Positions 1-11,395 of a stretch of DNA of 64,000 nt are shown here, one piece after another (within the stretch, counting starts at the first letter, position 1; the number at the start of each line of letters is the position of its first letter). The notes beneath the pieces were generated by a model. The model was not told where the DNA came from. It saw only the letters and a program-made list of their open reading frames with translations, and ran no database searches. Source of the stretch: Drechslerella dactyloides (Eukaryota > Ascomycota > Orbiliomycetes > Orbiliales > Orbiliaceae); NCBI GenBank assembly GCA_020064725.1, contig JAGTWJ010000003.1, positions 2,294,001 to 2,358,000 of the forward strand, read 5' to 3'. Position numbers and translations under genes: made by a program.

Positions 1-1988
1 TTCGTGTTATCTTCGTCCTCGGAGTGTCGTCGGGTGGTCTGTGTCGCACTCGCACTGGCTCTCGCAGCAGCGCCTACATTTACAGCAGCCGCCGCCCGCC
101 TCCAGCTGTAGCCGTGCCAGTGCCGGTGTCTGGGCCTGCGCAGACGGTCGTAGAGCTCGGGATGGTGCGAATGGGGGGTCGGGGCGAGCGATGGAGGTCG
201 CGGATGTGTCGAGACGTCTCAGAGGAGCTTGCGGTGAGCCAGCAGCGACAGTGAAGCCCATATTATAGTAGGTGGTGGAATATGCAGCAGTCCCCCCACG
301 AGCCCGATGCTAGATATCTGCGACTATATATCCCCGGAACGCCTGGCCTGCACGAATAAGAAATTTCCGGGCCGATAGAAGGCGACATACACTCTGTAAA
401 ATTTTAAAAACGCCGTCGAGGGGAAGTAAAAAAAGAAAAAGAAAAGAAAGAAAGAAATGCGCCAGCGACGGCCCTCAAACTGCCTGCTTGGTGCCCCGAG
501 CTATCCCACCGAGTTGAATCCCACCCGATCTGTTCTAAAACGAAATAATTTCGAGGAAGAAGAGGGATGGGGACAGAAAGAAGATCGAGTGGCACAAGAA
601 AGGAAGTTCAATCATTATAATTTAAAAGGGATTCCTCCGCGACGCTTTTTTTTTTTTTTCTGCCTTTGGTTCTTAGGTGTAGTACTACTACTACTCGTTT
701 TTTATTTTTTCTGTTTCTGCCGCCTCTGTGTGCCCTCTCGTCAATTCTTCCCCCGCTGTTCATTCGCATTCGCACCAGAGTCAGTCTTGGGATGCCCTCA
801 ATAAGAAAGAGACTAAGGCAGGCAGGAGCCCGGTTTCGCGCCTGAATTCTTTTTTTTCTCTAGCTTTCAGGCTCTCTGTTCTTGACTTGTCTTCATTCGT
901 CCCCAGCCTGATACAAGACAGGTAATCCACCGCGAATTGCAAAGGGAGTTTGCCCGTTCGGACAAAAAAGTATCGACGAGAGAGCGCACTTGTATATGTA
1001 CGAGCTTCAAACCATTGAGGATTCATATTCGGGCACCAATGTATCCAAAAACGACTCAAATGAGGCGGCGCAGCACGAAAGACGGCATCGTAAGCACAGA
1101 TTTAACGGACCACTAGCCAACCGTTAACCCGTTCATGCTAGCGTCTAGACAAAAGGGAGAGGCTACAGAGGCCGGTTTAAACCTGGAACATGCCAGCGGT
1201 ATGACGCTTGTCACTGCTCTGCCTCTCGTAGCGGCTTTTTTAACCTTTTGCATACCGACGCTATACTGCTTCGAACCTACGAACTGCAACCTCGCGCGGA
1301 CGTCTGTTCCTTTCATAATTTATTTTTTTAATTTTATCCTTTTTTTTTTCGTCCCTCCTGTGCAGTGGGCGAGTGACCTGAAAACCAAAAGATGGACTAG
1401 CAAGCAGTTTGGGGTTAATCAGAGTTACACGATACACGGATTAGATCCAATATCGAAAGTCAAGGCGGAACCGCGACCTGAAACGAGTTAAAAGCGACGT
1501 CGATGACGGAGAAAAGTTTCCAAACGAGGACGAGGAGCGCCCCCAAAAAAGAAAACGCACCGAAAAAAGAAACCCGCCGAATTCAAGGCGAAGAGGGGGA
1601 GCGAAGAAGAATTGGAAGAGCGAAAGAACCGCTCGTCGCTCGAAATTACTGGTGGTGACAAAAGTAAAATTGGCCCCGACCTGCAGTATGCGCTCACCCT
1701 CGCTCGGTCTTCTTTAAGAATTCCACGCTAATGGCTTGACAGCTAAACGACCTTGTTCGATTTGCCCAAACTAGACCCGTTTAAATCGTCGACGGACAGA
1801 TGGGCTAGCATGACCTGCATGGGAATTAGGCAGTTTCTTTTGAAATGATTGGCGCAATCATAGCGTCAGCTTATCAGGCCATCCGGCCAGACCAATCCAT
1901 GCTGTTTCCCACCCATAGGATTTGTGCAGTTGCAATTGGGGGTGACCGAGTTTACTTTGACTTTTACTTTTTGTCAAATTGCTTTTAC

Positions 1989-1989
<1 letters not shown>

Positions 1990-2020
<31 letters not shown>
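1990..2020 (+). repeat. A31 homopolymer
   Basis: A run of 31 consecutive A residues follows a T-rich stretch. It could be a simple-sequence expansion or the poly(A) end of an old retroposed copy. No target-site duplication is evident on either side. Confidence 0.9.
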
Positions 2021-2021
<1 letters not shown>

Positions 2022-2259
2022 GTGCATTACCATCGATAGAGCGCACGTGCCTACAAACGCGATCGATCTCGTCAGCGACCGATCGATATCCTGGGACGTT
2101 ATGATACCCGCCGTCGCGATCGCAATTGCAAATCGACATACCGGCTAGCCTCGCACAGGCACCAGTTTATGTCACGGTATTACAGTGATGTTACATGCAG
2201 AGACAATTGATCTATAGAGGCTGGCCGACTCCCCCAAGTATACTAGCCAGGCCCTTCAA

Positions 2260-2304
2260 GCGTGCGTGCGTGCGTGCGTGCGTCCACGCGTGCATGCATG
2301 CATG
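2260..2304. repeat. TGCG / TGCA tetranucleotide microsatellite
   Basis: About five tandem TGCG units pass, after a short interruption, into three GCAT units. It is a simple imperfect tetranucleotide repeat with alternating purine-pyrimidine character, lying in non-coding DNA. Confidence 0.85.
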
Positions 2305-3837
2305 TAGTGTATGTCCGTCTGCATGGACGCATGGCCAAGAGAGTTTTTGGTATATGCACCCGGGGCAATAAAGTCTGGTCTGCGAGGGTTCGTAAAATGT
2401 GGGGATCCTCCCATCGATTCCAGCGTGGCCCTTTAGCCTCGGTGGCCCTTAACCTTGGCCCCCCCAGCGTGCACTTGCTCTTGTTCATTTCGAGCAGTTG
2501 GGAGCGCTGCCCATTGACGGTACACACACATAAAATGGCATTACATGCGTGTATGCACATACCCACGCCCCCTTCGCATGCTTTGCCAAGAGACGAAGAG
2601 AGCCAGAGTCGAAGTATAATAAAAGGAAGAAGACATGCAAAATAACATACGATGTATGCAGGGGGTGGGCGTGGGTTTGAGCTTAACATGTCTTGTACGA
2701 CTCTAATCTCAAACTAGCGCAGCCTGCACTGTACGCACAGTGCGCAGCGCAGCTTTGTGCAATGTATAGACCAGTGTGTTAATATAATCATCCTCCACCT
2801 CCGCTGCAGCAGGCAGTTGACTGCCTTAGTAACACTAGCTAATATTGTCTACATGCCCTCCGTGCATGTTATTTTTTCTCAACGGAACCTCCGTTTTGCG
2901 GTGTGCGGTGGGTCCAATCGCCCGGGCCAGGCGGCCTATGTGTCAATCTTTTCTACAGCGGCAGCATGCGCATGCGAAGGGCCGTCCATTTAAATTTGTT
3001 GCCATCAGTGGAGCCACAGTCAACCTAAAGCTAAGGCGGGGGGCCGATCATATGTACCAGCGCTGGCATCGCGCATCGAGGCTACTTTGTTGTACGCTGG
3101 ACGCACCGGCTGGTGCCTGAGTCCCACCCCTACAGTTAAGTTGCACTGCAGGCAGGCCCTGATCTTATCACGGAGCAGATATAGACATACTTTCTGTATG
3201 CATGGATGGCGCTGGTGCCAGGCGTATATTACCGGTCGATGCGGGCTTGCTTGTGCAACGGGGGCGGCAGACATGAGCGTCTAACAAAAGTTGACTTTGT
3301 AACTCGCAACCTGAGTGGACTGGAGAGCTCGCGAACCGGCCTGCTTGGCTTTACCATCGTTATGCTGGCCACCGACCGTAAATCCTTCGACCTACCGGAC
3401 CGGTATACGTCTTGCGATCAAGCTAACCAGAGCACCCCAGCGGCCATGTGGCTCGGAAAATATTTCCGTTCTATTATATCTCTCCCCTTTTATTCCTTCC
3501 AGCAGCGCAAGCAGGCGCGACGGGCTGATTCAATCGAATCTCGCACCAACCCAAGACGTACAAGACCGGCTGGATAGCGGAATACGCAAGTTATACATAG
3601 ACTGGAGCACAAAGCGAGCGCGTGGCGGCAGGAACAGGTTAGGTAAGTGCCGCTAACTAGCACCGTATAGCTGGCGTGACGATATAGCCAGCGATTGTTC
3701 ATTTGGAGATGCACTGATGCCGTGATTGGACTGGAGTATGTACAATGAGCCGTGGCGCAGACAATATAGGCGAGGTGTAGCGACAAATTGCTGTATCCTG
3801 ATCAAAATGAAGGCAAACAAGTTCCCATGGCGGAGAG

Positions 3838-3912
3838 ACAAAGAAGGAAGGAAGGGAGGAAGAAAGGAAGGAGGAAAGGAAACAAAGAAACAAAGAAAGA
3901 AGAAAGAAAGAC
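3838..3912. repeat. Polypurine tract (GGAA/GAAA)n
   Basis: About 75 nt of almost pure purine on the plus strand, built from GAAG, GGAA and AAGAAA units. A weaker purine-rich stretch follows at about 4009-4040. Open frames crossing it give only K/R/E-rich or, in reverse, L/F/S-rich low-complexity peptides and are not counted as genes. Confidence 0.8.
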
Positions 3913-4404
3913 GCGCTCGATAGTTACCATAGACTCTCTCTTGAATTCTTTTTTCCAACAGCACGAGAACAAAGGGCGGCAAAAGCAAGGCGGCAACGAA
4001 ATGACACAAAAAGAAGAAAGAACAGGACAAAGAAGGAATAAAAACAGGGATAACGGCAGTGCGGCACGGTGTATCTTGGGAAGCAGTGAGCCGATATGTG
4101 TATGCATGCATGCAGAGGATAAATCAGGTGAAAGCCTTCGCTCAAGCTTGCATTTGACGAAATCTTAAATCTTAATCGGCTCCACTCGAGTCATTAACCC
4201 TCACAGCTACAATCGAAAAACCCGCGCGCGGTCACACAAACACGCCAACCAACCGACCGAGATGCTCTACCACCTCCCATCTCACGCGAGAATCATCCCA
4301 TGCATGCGCGCAAATAGCAAAGATTTGTAATGGATGTAATATATGTAGCTTCTTCGAGGGCAGCGGAAGCGGCGTCTCATCTCCCTCGTTTCCCCTCGGA
4401 AAGT

Positions 4405-5645
4405 CTACCGGTCCGGAAAGCCTCCGCCGGGAGCCCGAGGGAACAGCCCCTGCGTGCTGTCCTGCCTATCAAAGCTCTCCACGCTTTGATACCCTAGATC
4501 CCCGCCTTGGAAGGCACCCCCACGGCTGTACGCCGTGTCCTGCTCTTCGAGACTGCTCCGGTCCTGCATGTACGGCGGCACACCGCCGTCTCCGGACTGC
4601 GGGCCGAACCCCATTGCCGCGGGCGTCTGGGACATGGGTGCCATCTGGTCTTCGCCAATACTGCGAGACATCATAGCTTCAGAGGGGCCGGTCCCGCTTT
4701 TCTTCCCACCGCCAAAGCCGCCGAAGATTCGTCGACCACCGCTGAAGAAACCTCGAGTTCCAGCTCCTGCCGCACCAATAACGCCGCCGCCAGGTGCCAT
4801 TGGCCGCTTTCCCTTCCGCTTTGGATGGCGGATGCCGATGATTGCGCGCCATAGGACGAGGCCAACGATCACGGCGCCCGTGATGGCAGCGAAGACGATG
4901 CCGACGATGGCGCCGCTCGAGATACCCATCGGCGTGTACAGCGTGCCGTCGGCCGCGGCGGACGACGTGGTTGTACCGGCAGCATCCGCCGCATTGGTAA
5001 CCGTGCTACTCTCGGTAGCTGTGCCCGTCGGGGGAGGGGAAGACGACGGTGCCGAGGTGTCCGTTGGAGCAGCTGTGGACGAGTCTGGGGCGCCCGAAGT
5101 CGTCTCTGGGGCGTCGCTTGAGGAGGGCGCCTGCGACGTTGCAGGAGCGTTTGTAGACGCGGGCGCCGATGTGGGAGGAGGCGCAGCTGACGTCGCCGGC
5201 CTCGTCGGTGGGGGGTTGGTGTTCGCAGGTGGCGGTGGGGGTGGACGACCCGGTGCTGCGGCGGGGCAGTCGCGAGTCGCGCATGTCTGTGAGTGGTATC
5301 GACGACAATGTTAGCTCAAAGCCTTTCTTCTCGTAATATGGCCGTGCGTATCGACATCTGCAAGCGGGACATCTCGCCCGCTGCGTAGAGCAATATAAAA
5401 TCAAGGCAGGCGTGAAGAATCTATGTACTCACCCTGCCATTCGCGCAGCATCCACCACCAAATTCAATTGGGCATTGGAAAAATCCGTCACCACAGGACG
5501 AGGCCTGACGCTTGAAGAGCAGCAATGCCTCGTGTCGACCCGACAGCTTCTTACTGACGCCCATCATGTCATAATCCTGTATCGCCGTGGCGACATCCAG
5601 TAAGCAGAGCAGCTGAAGAGCTGCCACCGAAGATAGCCAGCGCAT
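4405..5645 (-). CDS. WSC/Mid2-like cell-wall sensor, single-pass membrane protein
   Basis: Two exons on the minus strand: 5433-5645 and 4405-5286. The 146-nt intron has a GTGAGT donor, a CTAAC branch site and a CAG acceptor, and keeps phase 0. The 364-aa product starts with a signal peptide (about 1-21). A short cysteine-rich module follows (about 50-80, with pattern CxxxxxxC...GGGCC...C...C), then about 115 residues rich in Ser, Thr, Pro and Ala that are likely O-glycosylated. One membrane helix (about residues 190-215) is followed by basic residues (RHPKRKGKR). The cytoplasmic tail of about 145 residues is rich in Gly and Ser. This is the layout of fungal Wsc/Mid2-type mechanosensors that signal to the cell-integrity pathway. 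The sensor role is inferred from architecture; I do not recognise a specific orthologue. It stands alone, with no gene for 4 kb on either side. Confidence 0.75.
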
Positions 5646-5739
5646 CTTGACCCGAGAAATTCCAGTAGAAGAAAGATATTATAAGCGTTCCGTGCGTAAC
5701 GTGGTTGTGATATATCCAGCTTAGCAACAAAGGAGATTC

Positions 5740-6531
5740 GTGGCAGCTGTCGTCTGTCGTCCCAAGGCCTTTCCACCTCACATTCGATACCTTCGGATAC
5801 CAAGCTTTTGTCGCGAATCGGTATTCTCACTGCTGCAGGGGCCGGCCAAGCGAGCCACACCACACAGACAGCAGCTATATGCTCGAGCTCGAAATATTAG
5901 ACGTACCCGAAGCCAAGTCCCAACCACAATGGAAGAAAAAAAAATCTCGAAAAAACCGATGACCCCCGTGCGAACGAACGTCGAAAAATTACCAGGCAAA
6001 AGGGAAAGCAAGATCGCTCAGCGGCGGTGGGCAGGAAGAGGAAGCTTTTTATCGGCCTGGAAGCTGACCCAGCTCCAAAATAGCCCCAGAACGGATAGCC
6101 TTGCAGCTGAGGCTGAGGTGGGACACCTAGGTCCTTTTCTTACTTTTTTCTCGATACACCACAAGGGTCTTCCCACCGCTATCACAAATAGTTTATATGA
6201 GGATCCGCTTTCCAGAGTGCTCCCCGACTCGAATGCTTCGGAGAACAAGCTACCAAGCATTTGCTCTCTTGTGATGCTGGGCATACTGACGGGCTTCGGC
6301 GAACCGTCGTGGGATTTCGGGCTTGCCAGAAAGAACTCGGAACCCTGGTACCATCGATGGTGCCGGTTATACCTACCCGGGAAGTGGCAATATCAGTTGA
6401 ACTCGAAGCCTTGGCTAGCTTTCCTGTCGGTTCCAGCGATTTGTATTTCTTCGCCGCTTCATTCTCACAGACGAGATGCACACCTTGATGACACGCGACT
6501 CCAGTTGCCGTCGGCAGCTGGCTGCGAGTAA
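5740..6531 (+). CDS. Uncharacterised open frame, doubtful gene
   Basis: An uninterrupted frame of 263 codons starts 95 nt from the start codon of the divergent wall-sensor gene. The predicted protein is basic, with many Lys and Arg in its first 110 residues. It has no signal peptide, no convincing membrane helix and no family motif I recognise. A frame this long is unusual by chance in roughly 50% GC DNA, but it runs through an A-rich stretch and occupies what should be the sensor's promoter. It may be an orphan gene, transcribed leader sequence or coincidence. Confidence 0.15.
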   Translation: MAAVVCRPKAFPPHIRYLRIPSFCRESVFSLLQGPAKRATPHRQQLYARARNIRRTRSQVPTTMEEKKISKKPMTPVRTNVEKLPGKRESKIAQRRWAGRGSFLSAWKLTQLQNSPRTDSLAAEAEVGHLGPFLTFFSIHHKGLPTAITNSLYEDPLSRVLPDSNASENKLPSICSLVMLGILTGFGEPSWDFGLARKNSEPWYHRWCRLYLPGKWQYQLNSKPWLAFLSVPAICISSPLHSHRRDAHLDDTRLQLPSAAGCE

Positions 6532-6689
6532 GCTTAGATACTAGCATACTCGTTTGTAATAGATTGCGCTGGTCGATGTATAGTGCAGCCGCAATTCGCC
6601 TGGTCTGTACTTAGGGCGGCGACCACTTCATGCGACTCATGGCCGTGAACCGTTTGAACGCGAAGGATCATACAATAGCTCGATAACCA

Positions 6690-6712
6690 GCCCAGCCCAG
6701 CCCAGCCCGCGA
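6690..6712 (+). repeat. CAGCC pentamer repeat
   Basis: About four tandem CAGCC units in non-coding DNA; a short microsatellite with no visible role. Confidence 0.75.
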
Positions 6713-9698
6713 GCTGCATAGTTCTACGATATGTATATTTGCCCGCGCTGCCTTGATGCGGGTATACTTTCCAGCCGGGAGCTCGCAGCACCAAGCATAC
6801 GCCGAGAAATTTGATTTCGAGATCCACATAACGCGGTGGAGGGGAAGCTTAGCTCGGATCCTCAGCCTCGACGTTATGTCTAGTCCGTTAGTCCGGGCCT
6901 GGCGTGTACATGTGCGTACTGATTTTGTGTCTCGAACTTGTGTGTAGTTTTGGTGGAGAGAGAGGTGGGAGTCGGGTACCCACTCGGTACCATGGTGGGT
7001 TAAAAATGGAAACGTTTTTCGCAGCTTTCCGCTCTGGGAATTCCTGTTAGATTTCGGCACACTCTGGACCGAGGGCTCTGCTTCGCTGGATTACCTGTAC
7101 CATGTATCTTTACTTAGATTTTGTACACCGGACATGGACGCTGCGCATGCAGGCCCCCCATTTACCTTGTGCAACCGGTCGCCGGGACACGGGTCAACTT
7201 CAGGTACGGTACTCCGTATTGCACGTCGAAGTAATTTTGGAACGATCGATCCTGTCTGTGGGTGGCGAACCGTAATATCACCATACCGGTAGATGCGAAT
7301 TGCGCCGTTCGGTACTATACGGATAGTTAGCATGCCAGCATACTAGGCCGCTGTCGACCGCGCCCGTCGTTAAATTACTTTCCTGGCAACAAAAATCTGA
7401 AATATACGGTCAGATAACGTGAAGTCGGGCTCTCAGTGGGCGTCAACTTGGTCGCATTCTCCGCGGGGCAGGCCGGTGTTTGTCTCGGCGCTCACCATGC
7501 CCGATCGGGGCAGTGACATCCTCAGCTTGGCGCAAGTCATCAGCCGTATATTCCAAATTCCAAATCCCATACACTCTGCTCGTAGTGCTGCTTACTTACC
7601 GACGTACATGCCCCCAACATGCTATTATCAGGTCATCGAGCCAAGCGATTCTAAGTCTGTGACAAATTTCGGGCTGATCCATCTGGAGTTCGGCCGTGCA
7701 TACACAATAGAGGCTGAGCTGATTGCCCAGCCTTCGACGGCTTCGCGACGGCATTGATATACGCGAGGCTTCGGTTACTGCTGCCGTCAGGCTGAGTGTT
7801 TAAATTCTTGACGTCGATGGCTTGAATTCCTTTTCCAGCCAGTGATAGGGGTGACTATGGAAATGACTGATGGGAAAGCCAGTTAACGGTCTGTTCGGTA
7901 TAGGTGGGTTAAACGTTTCGAGGTTTCAAATCAGAACTGTGGTAGCACTCGTGCCGTTATCTGCCGATTTGCTGCCAGCGGACGTTACCTTACCAGACGC
8001 GACGGTTGGGCGCGTCAGCTGTCAACGACCACGCAACACGGCCGGATCTGGCGTCTCAGCTCAGCCGCGCCGATATATACGAGTGGGTACCTCGGTATGG
8101 CGCGGTGTGCGCACGCTACGCATGTTGAAGAAGAATGCGACTATACGAGAGGTCTGCGGCTTATTACACGATTACGACCCAAGCGGACGAGTGCAGCAGT
8201 CTCAAAAATTACAATGCTAAAGTCGCGTTCGCTGCTGACATGATCAGATCTAGCTGTCTTACTGGTCTCGTCGACCAAATTGCGAACCTCCCATTCATAA
8301 GTGTATATAGGCCTAATTCCCAAGTGAAGCGTGATATTATATATCGCAATATTTCGGGTTCAAAGCTACGTACCACGGTTTAGTAGTGATCTTGTACATA
8401 CGAGGGAAGTCTGTTTATAATCCAGTGCCGCGAAAAAATCAACCTTGATATACTATGCAGATACTGGGTCAACGTGCAACCTCGTGCTCGCCAGCTAAAG
8501 TTCGGCAGTCTGATATCTTGCGATATAATGGATACAGCATATGGCGAACCGACGGCTAGCATTATAATTCTAAGGATCCTTCTGTTACTTCGGCCCAGCG
8601 GGGCTCTCTGCTATCTGAAATCGGTGTCCACGCACTACGTATGCACGTTGGCTGTAGCTATGTAGGGAGTCGATGGCATGTTTGCTTGATGCGTGCAATA
8701 CAAGAATACTCATCATCTATGTAATATTAAAAGATAGAACACAGTTCTGTCAGTAGGTACGGTCTTGTGGGTTTGCAGCCGGCGCATCGATTGCGTCAGG
8801 GATCCGAATGTATCAGGATGGGGACTGGCATGCATCTAGGGCTTTGGCATCGCACGTGCACCAATTATATGCGTGAAACATCGCTTTTCAAGTCTACAAG
8901 GGCATCCACGTTCGCCTGATGCTAACATGCATATGATATTGAGAGGCCAGCGGAAGTCACGTGTCTTGGTTGCACTTATAGATTTTATGGGAGAGAAGAA
9001 GATGAGAGTGAGGCTGATAGATTTCGAGGTACGCATAATAATGATGAACGATCAGTAGAGTGGTATTGCCTGTCTTGATTGAGTATTGGGGAACATTTGC
9101 ACTGCAGACTTGCACTGGGATGTTGGGTTATCGTATACGTAGGTATAGACACGACGGTCAAGTTGGTAGTCTTAGAAAACATAAGTTAACATTGCTATTG
9201 CGCCTTGGCGGGGCAGAGGATGGGAACCCCTGCGGCCAAGCTAGCTAGATACACGAAAGAGAAATCCACCATCTTGCGTAAGGGAATACAGAGTTAACAG
9301 GGGTCGAGGAAAGCCTGTTCGACTTTGGGTTTTATATCTGGCCGTCTTAACAGGGGAGCTGAAAACGCGCTCAGAGGCGTGAAAGTAGCTGGTAGTATTA
9401 TAAGAGAAATCAACTATAGGCGGAGAAACAGCAGACAGATAGAGAAAAGCAGGATTGAAAGACAACTCCAGAGAACACCATCATAGAACAACCGTGTAAA
9501 AGGGTTCTTATTTCCTTCATGCCACTTCTTTTCCGTTCGTCATCTTTTCAGGCATTATATGAACACCACAGCCGTCTGACGCTGATGACCTCCGACGCAG
9601 AGCTTGAATCCACCCAGAGAGCGTCCTGCAAACCGCGAAGGAAGCATATCGAAGAACAGGCTGCGGCTACTTGGGTGGATGGTCCTGCTGTCGGATGT

Positions 9699-10192
9699 CT
9701 ACCAGGAGCCTCCGATCTGCTCCTGGTGGACTTCCAGTGTATCGCCGTCTTGCATATCGAGCTGTATGATGAGTGGAGCGATTAGCTTTTGACTTTCTAG
9801 AGTTGGTGCGGTAGTTTCTGGCACGCGAAACAAGGAGACATCCTCCGCTGCACCAGCGGAAGCTAGTTTTCTCGCAGCCAGGCAGCGTGAACTCGCGGCC
9901 CATACCGTGCAGCTGAGGCGTAGTGTTGTTCGAGCAGAGGACAACTTACAGTATCTGGCGTGTCGCCAGGCTGGACTCGCGAGCCATCGAATAGGAAACG
10001 GACGCTGCTAGGTGCCTTCCCCTGACGCTCGCAGAACGCGTCCATGAGCTTCTTGAGCTGCGTAGAGCGCTTGATCTTGAAGAAGACTTCGTTGTTGTTA
10101 TCCGTCACCTTGATGTTAAGGTGTTCGCTGGGACCGCCTTCGCCAGCGGAGGCATTCTCGTTCTTTTGAGGAGGAGGCGAGGAGTCCGACAT
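9699..10192 (-). CDS. SMT3: SUMO (small ubiquitin-like modifier) precursor
   Basis: Two exons: 9950-10192 and 9699-9761, joined in phase 0 across a 188-nt intron (GTAAGT donor, CAG acceptor). The 101-aa precursor is conjugated to lysines of target proteins by the E1 Aos1-Uba2, E2 Ubc9 and Siz-type E3 enzymes, mainly in the nucleus. After a flexible tail (about 1-22), the beta-grasp fold carries family motifs such as HLNIKV, VFFKIK and KLMDAFCERQG. The second exon supplies LDMQDGDTLEVHQEQIGG. The di-glycine at 98-99 is followed by only Ser-Trp, so a Ulp-type protease must remove two residues to expose the conjugating GG end. The splice falls at the same point where yeast Smt3 reads continuously, which supports the model. 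It is divergent from CMC4. Confidence 0.96.
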
Positions 10193-10927
10193 TTTAGATA
10201 TGATGTGATGAGGATGGTTAGGACGAGAAAGGGTTCACGGTGTCTTCTGCAATGGGAGATAGACGCGTGGGTGGAGATCGCGGTTGGAAGTGGGATTCTT
10301 CTTCAGCGATTGGAGATGGGAAGGATGGATGGATGAGGGAGAAAGAGGCGAGAGGTGGGTGACAAGGCGGAAGAGATATATAGAACGCCGAGAAGGATCC
10401 AGAAGAGGTCTGTAAAGCGCGGGGAGGGCAGCAATGGCAGGTGCTCGGAAGGGCGACTGGCTGCGGTGGAGATGGTGTGCAGGAGCGGGAAGAAGGGCAG
10501 ACGGAAGCTGTTGGACGAAGCCGGTTGGGAACGCTTCTCTTGAGCCAAATTGTACGGGCTGTCGGGGTCACATGACCGCCGTCCACGGGAGGACGACACC
10601 AGAGTTCACGGCAGAGTCTCGGCCCTGTTACGTAACCAGCCAGCTCTCCACGGGCCCCGTCGCGAGGGGCGGAAAGGCCCTTCGTCGCCATACGTTTTGC
10701 ACGGTTCATGCAGGTCCAGCGTGCCCGGTCCTGCGGGCGTGGTCCCTCTGCTGCGGGTACCCCCGACAGGCGGGCTCGGGGTTAAGTCTGGCTTATCGCC
10801 GGTTTGATGTTCGCGGGTTTGCCCTGCGCGGATGTGTAGTATCACTGCTCTATACTGACGTAGTATTGTATTGTATCGACCCGTTCTTAAACGACGACGA
10901 CTACAACATCCAGGACTATAGTTGACA
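10193..10927. promoter_or_regulatory. Divergent intergenic region, SUMO / CMC4
   Basis: 735 nt separate the two start codons and must hold both promoters. Open frames on both strands mirror each other here and have no protein-like character. No clear TATA box is visible. Confidence 0.5.
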
Positions 10928-11395
10928 ATGGTATACACCCACTCTCGTTGGCAGCAGGGTGACATAACCATCGTCGTTCACGAGTGCATGCTCACGCTGG
11001 CGACAATAACTAGGGCATATCCATCGAAGAGGCGGTCAAGCAGGATCCACCCTGCCATTCAAAGGCTGTATGTACGCCGAGTACTTGGAGCTCCCTCGCT
11101 CCCATCGGCGCCTGTCTACTGCAAGGCTGCTGACATATGCTGTGTAATGCGTCTGCCCTGCACATAGTGCGCCATCCAGGACTGCATCCAGAAGAACGGC
11201 TTCGATGAATCCAAGTGTCAACAGCAGATCGATGCCCTCTACGCCTGCTGCGCAGAGTTCTACCGATTGAGAGGCAGAGACGCGAGATCGGTCTCGTGCC
11301 CAAAGCCAAACCTGCTGGACTTGAAGATCAAGCAGAGGAAAGAAGAACGAGAGAGCGGTGGCGGTTCGTCCCCCAAGGAGACTAAGAAGCAGTGA
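10928..11395 (+). CDS. CMC4: Cmc4-like twin-cysteine mitochondrial intermembrane-space protein
   Basis: Three exons are inferred: 10928-10930, 11014-11067 and 11168-11395, giving 94 aa. The core CAIQDC...KC...YACC...EFY and the following SCPKPNLLDLKIKQRK closely follow yeast Cmc4, a CHCH protein imported by Mia40 into the mitochondrial intermembrane space and linked to respiratory-chain assembly. Seven cysteines are present: PPC, KAC, QDC, SKC, ACC (two) and VSC. The second intron (GTATGT...TAG) is secure. The first is not: the frame upstream of the second exon closes at a TAG with no in-frame ATG, and the only fit I found is a first exon consisting of the ATG itself, with a weak GTATAC donor. 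The product is confident; the 5' end is not. Confidence 0.82.

Larger units (their letters stand above)
1..4404. other. Gene-poor intergenic region
   Basis: No open frame here looks like a protein: the longest ones are low-complexity, mirrored on the other strand, or cross homopolymers. The stretch contains T- and A-rich runs near 420-470 and 645-720, a purine-rich patch near 1545-1625, an A31 run at 1990-2020, a TGCG/TGCA microsatellite near 2260-2304, and long GGAA/GAAA purine tracts at 3838-3912 and 4009-4040. It lies downstream of the wall-sensor gene on the minus strand. The first 260 bases are GC-richer and could belong to a gene cut by the window edge, but I cannot support a product. 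Confidence 0.6.
5646..9698. other. Gene-poor intergenic region (4 kb)
   Basis: Lies between the 5' end of the wall sensor (-) and the 3' end of the SUMO gene (-), so it includes the sensor's promoter. Nothing here resembles a known protein. One unusually long open frame (5740-6531 +) is listed separately. A CAGCC pentamer is repeated about four times near 6690-6712. From about 7000 to 9500 the DNA is AT-richer and only short frames occur. Confidence 0.6.

Noticed and set aside
4535..5314. 259-codon plus-strand frame rich in Val, Ala and Gly
   Set aside because: It is the antisense of the wall sensor's Ser/Thr/Ala-rich stalk; GC-biased codons remove stops from the opposite strand.
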